Source of the DNA: Christensenella sp. UBA7102 | GTDB taxonomy: Bacteria > Bacillota > Clostridia > Christensenellales > UBA1750 | Direction: 5' to 3' | DNA: 64,000 nucleotides | NCBI GenBank assembly: GCA_002492415.1 | Contig: DKYK01000038.1 | Coordinates: forward strand, 38,216-102,215 | Shown here: in pieces, positions 1 to 7,473 of the stretch | How the letters are laid out: the number at the start of each line of letters is the position of its first letter | How positions within the stretch are numbered: position 1 is the stretch's first letter | Translations under genes and position numbers: made by a program | The notes under the pieces: generated by a model | What the model saw: only the letters and a program-made list of their open reading frames with translations | Told to the model about the DNA's origin: nothing | Database searches by the model: none

Positions 1-1498
1 CCTGGCAGCCGGCGTAGTATTCCTCGTTGAGCCTGCGGTAGATGGCGGTCACGGCCTCCCGCGTCAGCGCCTCACCTCGCTGCGCCATGCCGTGTACCTC
101 GCGCTCAAACTCGGCAAACAGCGTCTGGCGGTAGACCGTGCCGCGCATCTGCTCAAGCTGATAGTTGCACAGCGCCATCAGCTGCGCCTTGTCGGCGGTC
201 TTTTCCTTGAGCTGCGCAAGCAGAATGGCCTCATTGGTGGTGGAGGCGATCTCCGCCAGGAACAGCGGATACTGGCTGTTTAGGAAGCTCTGGTTTTTGT
301 CAGAGTAGAAAGTGTGCATAGAGTGGCCCAGCTCATGCGCCAGCGTGAACAGGTTGTCCAGCGTCTTTTCGTAGTTGAGCAGCACGTAAGGGTGGGTGCC
401 ATACGCGCCCCAGGAGTACGCGCCGCTGGTCTTGCCCTGGTTCTCGTAGACGTCGATCCAGCCGTCGGTAAAGGCACGCTTCAAATCCTGGGTGTACTGC
501 TCGCCCAAAGGCTTTAAGCCCTCCAGCACGATGCCGCAGGCGGTTTCATAATCCACGCCCATGTCCACATCAGGTACGATGGGCACGTAGATGTCGTAGA
601 AATGCAGCGTATCGACGCCCAGCGCCTTCTTGCGCAGCGCAAGGTAGCGGTGCATGGCGGGCAGGTGGCGGTGGACGGCCTCGATCAGCGCGTCATACAC
701 CTTCTCAGGGATCTCGTTTTCAAACAGCGAATGCTCGCGAGAGGACGCATAGCCGCGCGCCTTGGCAAAGAACACATCCTTTTTGACGGAGGCCGCGTAG
801 GTTGCGGCGATGGTATTGGAAAATTCGTGGTAGCGCTTATAGAAGGCGTCGTAGGCGTCCTTGCGCACGCGGCGGTCGGGGCTCTCCAGCAAGGGGATGA
901 AGCGGCCATTGGTCAGCTCCACGTCCACGCCCTCGGCGTTTTTGACGGTGCCGAAGGTAAAGTCCGCATCTGTGAGCATGGAATAGATGGTATCGGGCGC
1001 GTTGGCCATCTCGCCCGCCTCGGCCAGCAGCTTTTCTTCGCTGGGCGAGAGCGTGTGTTCTTCCAGACGCAGCTGACCCTCCAGCATACGGCGGTAGGGT
1101 TCCAGCGCTGGCTCCTGCGCAAGGTATCCCTCGATCTTCTCCTTGCCGATGCCCAACAGCTCGGGAGTGACGTAGGCAGTCGCCGCGTCCAGCTGCACGG
1201 CCAGCGCCTGGGCGCGGTCGGTCAGCGCCTGATAGACGGCGTTGCCATTGTCCTCATCACGACGCATGCGGGCGTAGGTGTACAGCCGCGTGACGATGCG
1301 CGTGGCGGCCTCGACGGCCTTCATGCCCGCGAGCAACCCCTGCGCGCTGTCCAGCTTACCCTGGCAGGCGGTGACGGCGGCGATGCACTGCTTGGCCGTT
1401 GTGAGGTCCTGCTCCCATGCGGCGTCGGAGGCGTAGATGTCCTCCAGTTTCCACTGGTAACGCGCATCCATCTCGGCGCGCTTTTTCATGCTTTCCAT
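1..1498 (-). CDS. pepF: Oligoendopeptidase F (M3B zinc peptidase), 3' end cut by window edge
   Basis: Cytoplasmic zinc metallopeptidase that degrades short peptides. The frame is open from the ATG at 1498 to the window edge (499 residues visible; family members are about 600), so the C-terminus lies outside. The active-site motif HELGHSMH begins near residue 388, and the flanking text (AHELGHSMHTFYSDKNQ, then FLAEIASTTNEA) fits the M3B pattern with the third ligand Glu in AEIAST. The start is supported by AAAGGAGAA about 8 bases upstream. It is the last gene of an operon behind the ACT-domain and PFL genes (15-base gap). Identity is secure; substrate range is not visible. Confidence 0.95.
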   Translation of the reverse strand, partial: MESMKKRAEMDARYQWKLEDIYASDAAWEQDLTTAKQCIAAVTACQGKLDSAQGLLAGMKAVEAATRIVTRLYTYARMRRDEDNGNAVYQALTDRAQALAVQLDAATAYVTPELLGIGKEKIEGYLAQEPALEPYRRMLEGQLRLEEHTLSPSEEKLLAEAGEMANAPDTIYSMLTDADFTFGTVKNAEGVDVELTNGRFIPLLESPDRRVRKDAYDAFYKRYHEFSNTIAATYAASVKKDVFFAKARGYASSREHSLFENEIPEKVYDALIEAVHRHLPAMHRYLALRKKALGVDTLHFYDIYVPIVPDVDMGVDYETACGIVLEGLKPLGEQYTQDLKRAFTDGWIDVYENQGKTSGAYSWGAYGTHPYVLLNYEKTLDNLFTLAHELGHSMHTFYSDKNQSFLNSQYPLFLAEIASTTNEAILLAQLKEKTADKAQLMALCNYQLEQMRGTVYRQTLFAEFEREVHGMAQRGEALTREAVTAIYRRLNEEYYAGCQ

Positions 1499-1513
1499 TG
1501 TGTACGTTCTCCT

Positions 1514-2863
1514 TTAATTTCTCAGCGAATGGATGGGCGCGGGAATTCTGCCCCCGCGGTCTATAAACGCCTTGCTGGACTCCTTGTGCACAGGGATGAT
1601 GGGCGCCTCGCCCAACAGTCCGCCGAACACCACATGATCGCCCACCGTCTTGCCCGGCGCGGGAATGATGCGTACGGCGGTGGTCTTTTGGTTGATCATC
1701 CCGATGGCGGCCTCGTCCGCGATGATGGCGGAGATGGTCTCGGCGGATGTATCGCCGGGGATGGCGATCATATCCAGTCCGACCGAGCAGACGCAGGTCA
1801 TGGCCTCCAGCTTTTCCAGCGACAGCACGCCGGCGTTGGCCGCGTCGATCATGCCGATGTCCTCGGATACGGGGATAAACGCGCCGGACAGACCGCCCAC
1901 GTGCGAGGAAGCCATCACGCCGCCCTTTTTCACGGCGTCGTTGAGCAGAGCCAGCGCCGCGGTGGTGCCGTGCGTGCCCGTGACCTCCAGGCCCATTTCC
2001 TCCAGTATGTGCGCGACCGAGTCGCCCATGGTGGGCGTGGGCGCGAGCGACAGGTCTACGATGCCAAAGGGCACGTTCAACCTGCGACTGGCCTCCTGCG
2101 CCACCAGCTGGCCCACGCGGGTGATCTTGAACGCCGTGCGCTTGATGGTCTCGGCCACCACATCAAAGGGCGCGCCCTTGCACTCCTCCAGCGCGGCCTT
2201 GACCACTCCCGGGCCGGAGACGCCCACGTTGATGGTGGCGTTGCCCTCGCCCACGCCGTGGAACGCGCCCGCCATGAAGGGGTTGTCCTCCACGGCGTTT
2301 GCAAACACCACCAGCTTTGCGCAGGCAAAGCCATCATGGTCGCGCGTCCGCTCCGCCGCCTGCTTGATGACCTGCCCCATCAGCTTAACCGCGTCCATGT
2401 TAATGCCCGCCTTGGTAGTACCCACGTTGACGGAGGAGCAGACCACGTCGGTGGTGGCCAGCGCCTCGGGGATGGCGCGAATGAGCGCCTCGTCCGCGGT
2501 GGTCATAGCCTTGTGCACCAGCGCAGAAAAACCGCCCAGGAAATTGACGCCCACCTCCTTGGCCGCACGGTCCAGCGCCTGCGCCAGACGAACGGGATCG
2601 GCGTGACCCAAAATCAGCGCCGCGGGGGTGATGGAAATGCGCTTGTTGACGATGGGAATGCCAAACTCGCGCTCGATGGTCTCGCCGGTTTTGACCAGGT
2701 CCCTGGCCTGTGCGGTGATGCGGTCATAGACGCGGTCATACAGCCCCTCCGGCGTGCCGCACGCGCAGTCCAGCAGGCTGATGCCCATGGTGATGGTGCG
2801 CACGTCCAGCTTGTTCTGGTCGATCATGCGCAGCGTTTGCAGTATTTCATTGGAATTGAGCAT
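1514..2863 (-). CDS. PFL family protein (UPF0210/DUF711)
   Basis: 449 residues, full length for the PFL (UPF0210) family, whose fold resembles glycyl-radical enzymes although no radical chemistry has been shown. The N-terminus ([20 protein letters not shown]) and the internal stretches [24 protein letters not shown] and [13 protein letters not shown] are family-like. GCAGGAGGACAACGCC precedes the ATG. It lies 17 bases behind the ACT-domain gene and 15 before pepF. The ACT plus PFL pairing is conserved in Firmicutes and implies a shared, still undefined, amino-acid-linked role. Function is not known; family assignment is very likely. Confidence 0.93.
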   Translation of the reverse strand: MLNSNEILQTLRMIDQNKLDVRTITMGISLLDCACGTPEGLYDRVYDRITAQARDLVKTGETIEREFGIPIVNKRISITPAALILGHADPVRLAQALDRAAKEVGVNFLGGFSALVHKAMTTADEALIRAIPEALATTDVVCSSVNVGTTKAGINMDAVKLMGQVIKQAAERTRDHDGFACAKLVVFANAVEDNPFMAGAFHGVGEGNATINVGVSGPGVVKAALEECKGAPFDVVAETIKRTAFKITRVGQLVAQEASRRLNVPFGIVDLSLAPTPTMGDSVAHILEEMGLEVTGTHGTTAALALLNDAVKKGGVMASSHVGGLSGAFIPVSEDIGMIDAANAGVLSLEKLEAMTCVCSVGLDMIAIPGDTSAETISAIIADEAAIGMINQKTTAVRIIPAPGKTVGDHVVFGGLLGEAPIIPVHKESSKAFIDRGGRIPAPIHSLRN

Positions 2864-2880
2864 GGCGTTGTCCTCCTGCG

Positions 2881-3147
2881 TCAGATGCGGTGCATCGCAT
2901 CAAAGATGTCGCTGCGCTGCACGCGGATCTCCAGGTTCATCTGCTGCGCCATCTGCAGCAGCGCATCGCGCACCACGTCGTACTGAGCTTCCTGCCCGAT
3001 TTCTATCAGCATGATCATGGTGAACATGCCCGACAGGATGGTCTGGCTGATGTCCAATATATTGACGCCCTTTTGATAGAGCAGGTTGGATACCGCCGCG
3101 ATGATGCCCGTGCGGTCCTTGCCAAGAACGGTGACGACTGCTTTCAT
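2881..3147 (-). CDS. ACT domain-containing protein (UPF0237)
   Basis: 88-residue single ACT domain. The N-terminus reads [20 protein letters not shown], the classical ACT strand-turn-helix in which the DRTG loop binds a small ligand, usually an amino acid. Length matches UPF0237 proteins. The ATG has AGGAGGACAGATCAGAC in front. It is the first gene of the operon with the PFL protein and pepF; a TATAAA-type minus-strand -10 lies about 40 bases upstream but with a poor -35. It probably senses an amino acid for the PFL partner (inference from conserved pairing). Confidence 0.92.
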   Translation of the reverse strand: MKAVVTVLGKDRTGIIAAVSNLLYQKGVNILDISQTILSGMFTMIMLIEIGQEAQYDVVRDALLQMAQQMNLEIRVQRSDIFDAMHRI

Positions 3148-3246
3148 GTCTGATCTGTCCTCCTGAACGATATTTTATATGTTATGGTTAAGAAGCAAAT
3201 AAAAAGGATCGCGCCCCTTGCTGTCGGCTGAATGCAGCGTTCTCCG

Positions 3247-4197
3247 TCACCCAACCCGGCATGTGGCCGCATAGCCCTCGCGCACACGCTGGTCGTAGTA
3301 GGCGGCGGTGACAAAGCTCATCGCCAGAGGCTGGAAAAACGCGGCTGCCAGTATCGTGAGTACGGGCGGGAACATCGCCAGCGTCATCAGCAGCAGGTCG
3401 GCCAGCAGGGTCAGCAGCAGGCAGCCCGCGAGAATCAAGCAATAGATCGCCAGCATCGCGCCGTAGGTCCAGTCGGTAAAGAAACGCTTTGCCGCAAGGC
3501 CGACGGCCTTGAAGTGCCACTGATCCTCGTTGACGGCCTCCAGATAGATGAGGCACTGGACGCCCATCCCCAGCAGCACGGCCGCCAGCTCCAGCAGCGT
3601 CGCCAGCGCGCCGCCCGCCGCGGGCAAAAACGCGAGGAATGCCGCTGCAATCGACAGCACGAGTGAAAATCCCAACTGCGCCACCAGCAGCGCCAGGTTC
3701 AGCACCATCAGCTTGCCGGCCCGCCTGCGGTTTGCCGCAAACGCCGCGCCGAAGGGGACACGCACGCCGTGCCACAGCCGAGATTGCGCCTCCGCGACCG
3801 CGCCGTGCGCCATGGGCAGCAGCACATAGGAGCCCACCAGCTGCAGGGGCAGCGCAATCAACGTCACGCCCACCAGCACGCCCATGGAGCCCAGCGCCCG
3901 CCGCAGCAGCTGCTCGATATCCAGTGGCGGGAACCCATCCAGCAGACGCATGACCGCGTCGCCCACGGCCCATTCATCAAAACCATAGGCCAGCACCGAC
4001 TGCAGTATGGTCTGCACCAACTGGAACGCAGGACGAAATGCGACCAAAGCGCAATAATACGCCGTCACCGCAATCACCAGCGCGGGCAGCGCGCCGCACA
4101 ACAACATCGCAGGAAAGCTCGCGCTCAGACTGCCCGCCCAAATTTTCCATCCGCGCGAAAGCAGTTCGCCAAACCCCGTCCTTCTGTTCGGTTGCAT
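3247..4197 (-). CDS. Multi-pass membrane protein, unknown function
   Basis: 316 residues starting MQPNRRTGFGELLSRGWKIW. The ATG at 4197 is chosen because CGGAGGAGTTACG sits directly upstream; a longer frame extends into the preceding gene without a ribosome site. About six hydrophobic helices are visible, in two clusters separated by charged loops (for example HGVRVPFGAAFAANRRR). The general look resembles DUF975/YciC-type integral membrane proteins, but I do not recognise a named family. It follows the DUF308-like gene by 22 bases and is probably co-transcribed with it, divergent from the padR module. Confidence 0.8.
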   Translation of the reverse strand: MQPNRRTGFGELLSRGWKIWAGSLSASFPAMLLCGALPALVIAVTAYYCALVAFRPAFQLVQTILQSVLAYGFDEWAVGDAVMRLLDGFPPLDIEQLLRRALGSMGVLVGVTLIALPLQLVGSYVLLPMAHGAVAEAQSRLWHGVRVPFGAAFAANRRRAGKLMVLNLALLVAQLGFSLVLSIAAAFLAFLPAAGGALATLLELAAVLLGMGVQCLIYLEAVNEDQWHFKAVGLAAKRFFTDWTYGAMLAIYCLILAGCLLLTLLADLLLMTLAMFPPVLTILAAAFFQPLAMSFVTAAYYDQRVREGYAATCRVG

Positions 4198-4219
4198 CGT
4201 AACTCCTCCGTTTTCTCCT

Positions 4220-4750
4220 CTATCTGCGCATGCACAGCGCAACGATGCTCTCCGCAGTGCCCAGCACGCCGAACACTGCAAGAATTATACCCACCACGAG
4301 CATGAACACTGCGTTTAGATTGATGGCGCCTGTGAGCACCAATATGCCGAACAGCAACCAGAGCGCCGCCGTGGGCAGGTGCAGCCACCACAAAGCCAAG
4401 CGCAGCCGCGCCGTGCGCAGCACCGAAAAGCATTGCACAATGCCCACGCCCAGGCTCAGCAGACCGATGAGCACCGGCGTAATGCCCGTGATCTGCACGC
4501 GCAGCAGGTAGATCACCAGCGCCGACACCAACGCAAACACCGGCCCGGCAAGGAACATCGAGTCGGGCCTTGGCTTTGCAAGCAGCCAATGCAACAGACC
4601 CGCCACGCCCGTGGCCGCGATGCACAGCGACAGCAGGGTTACCATCTGCACCAGCGCCTGATCCCTTTGCCAGATAAAGTAAGCGCCCACCAGCAGCACC
4701 AGCACATGGCCGCCCAGTTCCGCCCATTCGCTTTTCCGCATTGCATCCAT
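4220..4750 (-). CDS. HdeD/DUF308-like small membrane protein
   Basis: 176 residues beginning MDAMRKSEWAEL, almost entirely hydrophobic with about six helices and short polar links. The arrangement of paired helices (GHVLVLLVGAYFIWQ, GITPVLIGLLSLGVGIVQ, AALWLLFGILVLTGAINLNA) resembles the HdeD/DUF308 repeat family. AGGAGGTCCTGTTTT precedes the ATG at 4750; an upstream in-frame ATG at 4882 runs through the promoter region and is rejected. First gene of a two-gene minus operon with its own promoter at 4773-4801. Role unknown; the family is often linked to envelope or acid stress. Confidence 0.75.
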   Translation of the reverse strand: MDAMRKSEWAELGGHVLVLLVGAYFIWQRDQALVQMVTLLSLCIAATGVAGLLHWLLAKPRPDSMFLAGPVFALVSALVIYLLRVQITGITPVLIGLLSLGVGIVQCFSVLRTARLRLALWWLHLPTAALWLLFGILVLTGAINLNAVFMLVVGIILAVFGVLGTAESIVALCMRR

Positions 4751-4772
4751 AAAACAGGACCTCCTTTGCTTT

Positions 4773-4801
4773 AGTATATCACAGGCCGTCCGCTTTGTCT
4801 C
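4773..4801 (-). promoter_or_regulatory. Sigma-A type promoter for the DUF308-like operon
   Basis: Read on the minus strand: GAGACA at 4801-4796, 17-base spacer, TATACT at 4778-4773, about 23 bases before the start codon. It does not overlap the PadR operator at 4869-4895. Confidence 0.6.
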
Positions 4802-4861
4802 TTTAATTTCCAGCGAAATGGGCTGTGTGGACGCATCCCATTTCTTTTTCCAAATATTATA

Positions 4862-4895
4862 TTGACAATCTATATTATACATTTTATAATATAGA
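4862..4895 (+). promoter_or_regulatory. Consensus promoter with embedded palindromic PadR operator
   Basis: TTGACA at 4862-4867, a 17-base spacer and TATAAT at 4885-4890 make a perfect consensus promoter. A perfect 11-base inverted repeat, TCTATATTATA (4869-4879) and TATAATATAGA (4885-4895) around CATTT, occupies the spacer and the -10. A dimeric repressor bound here would block RNA polymerase. The obvious candidate is the PadR protein encoded 35 bases downstream (autoregulation, inferred). Confidence 0.85.
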
Positions 4896-4929
4896 TCGAT
4901 ACGAAATATGGAGAAAGGAGACGGGAAAC

Positions 4930-5265
4930 ATGCTGCTGACCGTCAACGCAACGCTGCTGGACGCATGCGTGCTGGCCACGCTGGAAAAGGGCGACACCTA
5001 CGGCTACCGCATCACGCAGGAGCTGGCCGCCGGCATCGGCGCGTCGGAGTCTTCGCTCTATCCGGTGCTGCGCCGTCTGCAGAAGGACGGCCGCCTGACC
5101 ACGTACGATGTGGCCATTTCCGGCCGCAACCGACGATATTATCGCCTGACGCCGCAAGGAAAGCAGGCCCTTGACGCCTACCGGGCCGAATGGATCGAAT
5201 ACAAACGGCGCATCGACGAAATCTTTGCGCAAGCAACGGAGGAGGAGAACCATGACGCGCACTGA
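4930..5265 (+). CDS. PadR family transcriptional regulator
   Basis: 111-residue winged-helix repressor. The N-terminal half, with GDTYGYRITQEL and SSLYPVLRRLQKDGRL, is the diagnostic PadR helix-turn-helix; RYYRLTPQGKQALDAY is the wing and dimer-helix entry. Start ATG at 4930 follows AGAAAGGAG. Its stop overlaps the ATG of the DUF1700 gene, so padR-DUF1700-DUF4097 form one operon, a combination widespread in Firmicutes. It very likely represses its own promoter through the 27-bp dyad at 4869-4895. The inducing signal is unknown; envelope or antimicrobial stress is typical for such modules. Confidence 0.93.
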   Translation: MLLTVNATLLDACVLATLEKGDTYGYRITQELAAGIGASESSLYPVLRRLQKDGRLTTYDVAISGRNRRYYRLTPQGKQALDAYRAEWIEYKRRIDEIFAQATEEENHDAH

Positions 5266-5875
5266 ATTCATGGCCGCGCTGCGCAGCAGGCTCAGCCACC
5301 TGCCTGCAGAAGAGCAGGATGCCGCGCTGCGATACTACGAGGAATACTTTGATGAGGCGGACTCCGAGGAGGAGGCCGCGCGCCAGCTGGGTTCGCCCGC
5401 GGACATTGCCGCGCGCATATTGGGTGAGAACGCGCAGCAGCAAACGGCCCAACCGCAGATGGTTCCACCGCAACCTGCGCAGCCGCCAAAGCCCAAGCAT
5501 TCGCCCTGGTTTTGGGTGGGCATTACAGCGCTGTGCATCTTCGCCTCGCCCTTCCTGCTGGGGCTTGCGGGGGCGGCGCTGGGGCTGCTCATCGGCGCGG
5601 CGGCCGTCGTGCTGGCGCTGGTGGTCGCAGTGATCTGCCCCTTCCTGATGCTGAGCGTAACGATGCTGGCCACATTCGTGCTCTGCCTGTATCTTGCAGC
5701 GGGCGCGCTGGGCGTGTTCACACCGGGCGCGGTGCTGCTGGCGGGCATCGGGCTGCTGTGCGGCGCGCTGGGGGTGCTTAGCGGCATCTTCACGGGTTAT
5801 CTGTGTTATTGGACCGGTCTGCTGTTCGGCAAGTTGTTCCGCAGCTGCGGTCGCAGGAAAGGAGCGAAGGCATAA
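5252..5875 (+). CDS. DUF1700 family membrane protein
   Basis: 207 residues. The N-terminal 60 residues, MTRTEFMAALRSRL with YYEEYFDEA and ARQLGSPADIAARIL, are the DUF1700 signature (a HAAS-like helical domain with the E-D-A motif). A Gln/Pro-rich linker (about 65-85) leads to four or five very hydrophobic helices and a basic cytoplasmic tail. GGAGGAGGAGAACC precedes the ATG, which overlaps the padR stop by 14 bases. It probably acts as a membrane partner in the PadR/DUF4097 envelope-response operon. Confidence 0.92.
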   Translation: MTRTEFMAALRSRLSHLPAEEQDAALRYYEEYFDEADSEEEAARQLGSPADIAARILGENAQQQTAQPQMVPPQPAQPPKPKHSPWFWVGITALCIFASPFLLGLAGAALGLLIGAAAVVLALVVAVICPFLMLSVTMLATFVLCLYLAAGALGVFTPGAVLLAGIGLLCGALGVLSGIFTGYLCYWTGLLFGKLFRSCGRRKGAKA

Positions 5876-6886
5876 ATGAATAAATTTGTAAAGGTTCTGC
5901 TGATCGTCGCAGCCTGCCTGGCGGGGCTGGGCGTGCTGCTGACCTCTTTCGGCGTATTCTGGTCAGTCCGCGTGGCCGACCGTCTGCTGCCCGATGAGGC
6001 TGTGCCGCAGAACGTCGCGGTAGATGTGGCCAGTCTGAAGCACCTGAAATTGGAAACAGGCGTGAGCGACTTGTGCTTTGAGACGGCGCCTATCGGCGAA
6101 GCGCGCGTGGAAACCGCCGGTTTCTCCGAGGGCGAGGTCAAGATCGAGCAAAAGGACGGTACGCTGTCCGTTTGCTCGCGCAATATGCTGGGCGGCGATA
6201 TCATCAACGTGGGACTGTTCCGCATCGACTGGCTGGGCCGCATCCACACAGGCACCCTCCAGCAGCGCACCGTGACGGTCTATCTTCCGCAAACGGCGCT
6301 GGAATCCTTCGAACTGACGGCGGGCGTGGGGGATGTGTCGGGTTCTCTGCCCTTCACGGCCCAGCGCATGGACGTCTCCTGCGGCACGGGCTGCGTAACG
6401 CTGTCCCACCTGCACGCGCAGCAGCTCTCCGTCTCCCGCGGCGTGGGCGACATCAAGCTGACAGACTTTTCCTGCGAGACATTCGATCTGACGGGCGGCA
6501 CGGGCAACGCGGTGTTGACGGACGGCGGCGCGTCGGTGCGATCCAGCCTGTCCGTGGGCGTTGGCGACGTGACCGTGTCGGGCGGGCAGTGGAATGCCAT
6601 GTCGGTGTCCGGCGGCACAGGCAACTTCACATTTGACGGCAGCATGCGCGACGCCTGCTCCATCAACGGCGGCGTGGGCGATGTCGAACTGCACTTTGCC
6701 GACGGCGTGCAAAACTACAGGATGGAACTGCACAAGGGCCTGGGCGACATCGACGCAGAGGGTGTGGCGTTGGTGATGACGCATGGCGATAAAACCTACG
6801 CCATTAACCCCGACTCCACCGCTGAAAATCGGCTGACCATAGAACAGGTCGTGGGCAATGTGCGCCTGCGCTTCACCGAGGAATAA
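5876..6886 (+). CDS. DUF4097 family beta-repeat protein
   Basis: 336 residues: an N-terminal membrane anchor (about 5-30) followed by a beta-solenoid-like region. Repeats of roughly 20 residues alternate around GVGDV and GGTGN motifs (AGVGDVSG, RGVGDIKL, GGTGNAVL, VGVGDVTV, GGTGNFTF, GGVGDVEL, KGLGDIDA), which is the DUF4097 adhesin-like repeat. The ATG overlaps the DUF1700 stop (TAAATG). Last gene of the padR operon, closed by a strong terminator. Likely exposed outside the membrane; biochemical role unknown. Confidence 0.93.
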   Translation: MNKFVKVLLIVAACLAGLGVLLTSFGVFWSVRVADRLLPDEAVPQNVAVDVASLKHLKLETGVSDLCFETAPIGEARVETAGFSEGEVKIEQKDGTLSVCSRNMLGGDIINVGLFRIDWLGRIHTGTLQQRTVTVYLPQTALESFELTAGVGDVSGSLPFTAQRMDVSCGTGCVTLSHLHAQQLSVSRGVGDIKLTDFSCETFDLTGGTGNAVLTDGGASVRSSLSVGVGDVTVSGGQWNAMSVSGGTGNFTFDGSMRDACSINGGVGDVELHFADGVQNYRMELHKGLGDIDAEGVALVMTHGDKTYAINPDSTAENRLTIEQVVGNVRLRFTEE

Positions 6887-6919
6887 TCGCATCTCCCTCA
6901 CGCAAATCCATCGATTGCA

Positions 6920-6956
6920 GGGCTGGCACTTCACAGGGTGCCGGCCCTGTTTTTTT
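6920..6956 (+). terminator. Rho-independent terminator after the DUF4097 gene
   Basis: GGGCTGGCAC (6920-6929) pairs with GTGCCGGCCC (6938-6947), one G-U pair, loop of 8, followed by TGTTTTTTT. Confidence 0.9.
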
Positions 6957-7037
6957 GTTCCCGGCAGCGCGGGCCCCGCCGTCCTTCCAAGATGCGACGG
7001 CTGAGATATGAACAGTTGATGAATTTCAGGAAACCTA

Positions 7038-7090
7038 TTGACACGTCCATTCTATTTGAGTAGAATATTTGTATTCTATTGCAATAGAAT
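7038..7090 (+). promoter_or_regulatory. Promoter with two 18-bp BlaI-type operators
   Basis: TTGACA (7038-7043), 17-base spacer and TAGAAT (7061-7066) form the promoter. Two operators share ATTCTA-N6-TAGAAT: 7049-7066, which covers the -10, and 7073-7090, a perfect 18-base palindrome ATTCTATTGCAATAGAAT just after the transcription start. Their start-to-start spacing is 24 bases. This is the layout expected for two BlaI/MecI dimers; the half-site differs from the classical TACA/TGTA. Confidence 0.85.
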
Positions 7091-7113
7091 TCCTAAAAAT
7101 GGAAGGAGCCGCC

Positions 7114-7473
7114 ATGGAACACAAGATTTTTGACAGTGAGCTGAAGGTTCTGGAGCTTCTCTGGAACAAAGGGGAACTGACCGCCAAAGACATCGCCGAC
7201 CGGGCGAAGGAACAGGTGGGTTGGAGCAAAACGACCACCTACACAGTGCTGAAAAAGTGCGTGGAGAAAGGGTTTATCAAGCGGACAGAGCCAGGGTTTC
7301 GGTGCCGTGCCATAGTGACCCGGCAGGAAGCCCAGCGTCAAGAGACGCAGGAGCTGATCGACCGGATGTACGGCGGAGCCGCCGACCAACTGGTGGCCTC
7401 TTTGTTGGAGGGCAAGGCTCTGTCGGCGGAGGAAATTGACCGCCTGCGCAAGCTGGTGGAGGAACTGAAATGA
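7114..7473 (+). CDS. BlaI/MecI/CopY family transcriptional repressor
   Basis: 119 residues. The winged helix (IFDSELKVLELLWNKGELTAKDIAD, then WSKTTTYTVLKKCVEKGFIKR) is that of BlaI/MecI/CopY, followed by a C-terminal dimer helix. GGAAGGAG lies 5 bases before the chosen ATG at 7114; an earlier in-frame ATG (7099) overlaps this site. Stop and next start overlap as ATGA, so the repressor is translationally coupled to the M56 sensor protease. Expected mechanism: the sensor cleaves the repressor and frees the twin operators at 7049-7090. Confidence 0.93.
   Translation: MEHKIFDSELKVLELLWNKGELTAKDIADRAKEQVGWSKTTTYTVLKKCVEKGFIKRTEPGFRCRAIVTRQEAQRQETQELIDRMYGGAADQLVASLLEGKALSAEEIDRLRKLVEELK

Noticed and set aside
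602..2986. A 794-codon open frame on the plus strand opposite pepF, PFL and the ACT gene
   Set aside because: Its translation is low-complexity (rich in R, H, G, V, D), has no family motif or ribosome site, and lies antisense to three well-supported genes; a consequence of GC-rich codon use.
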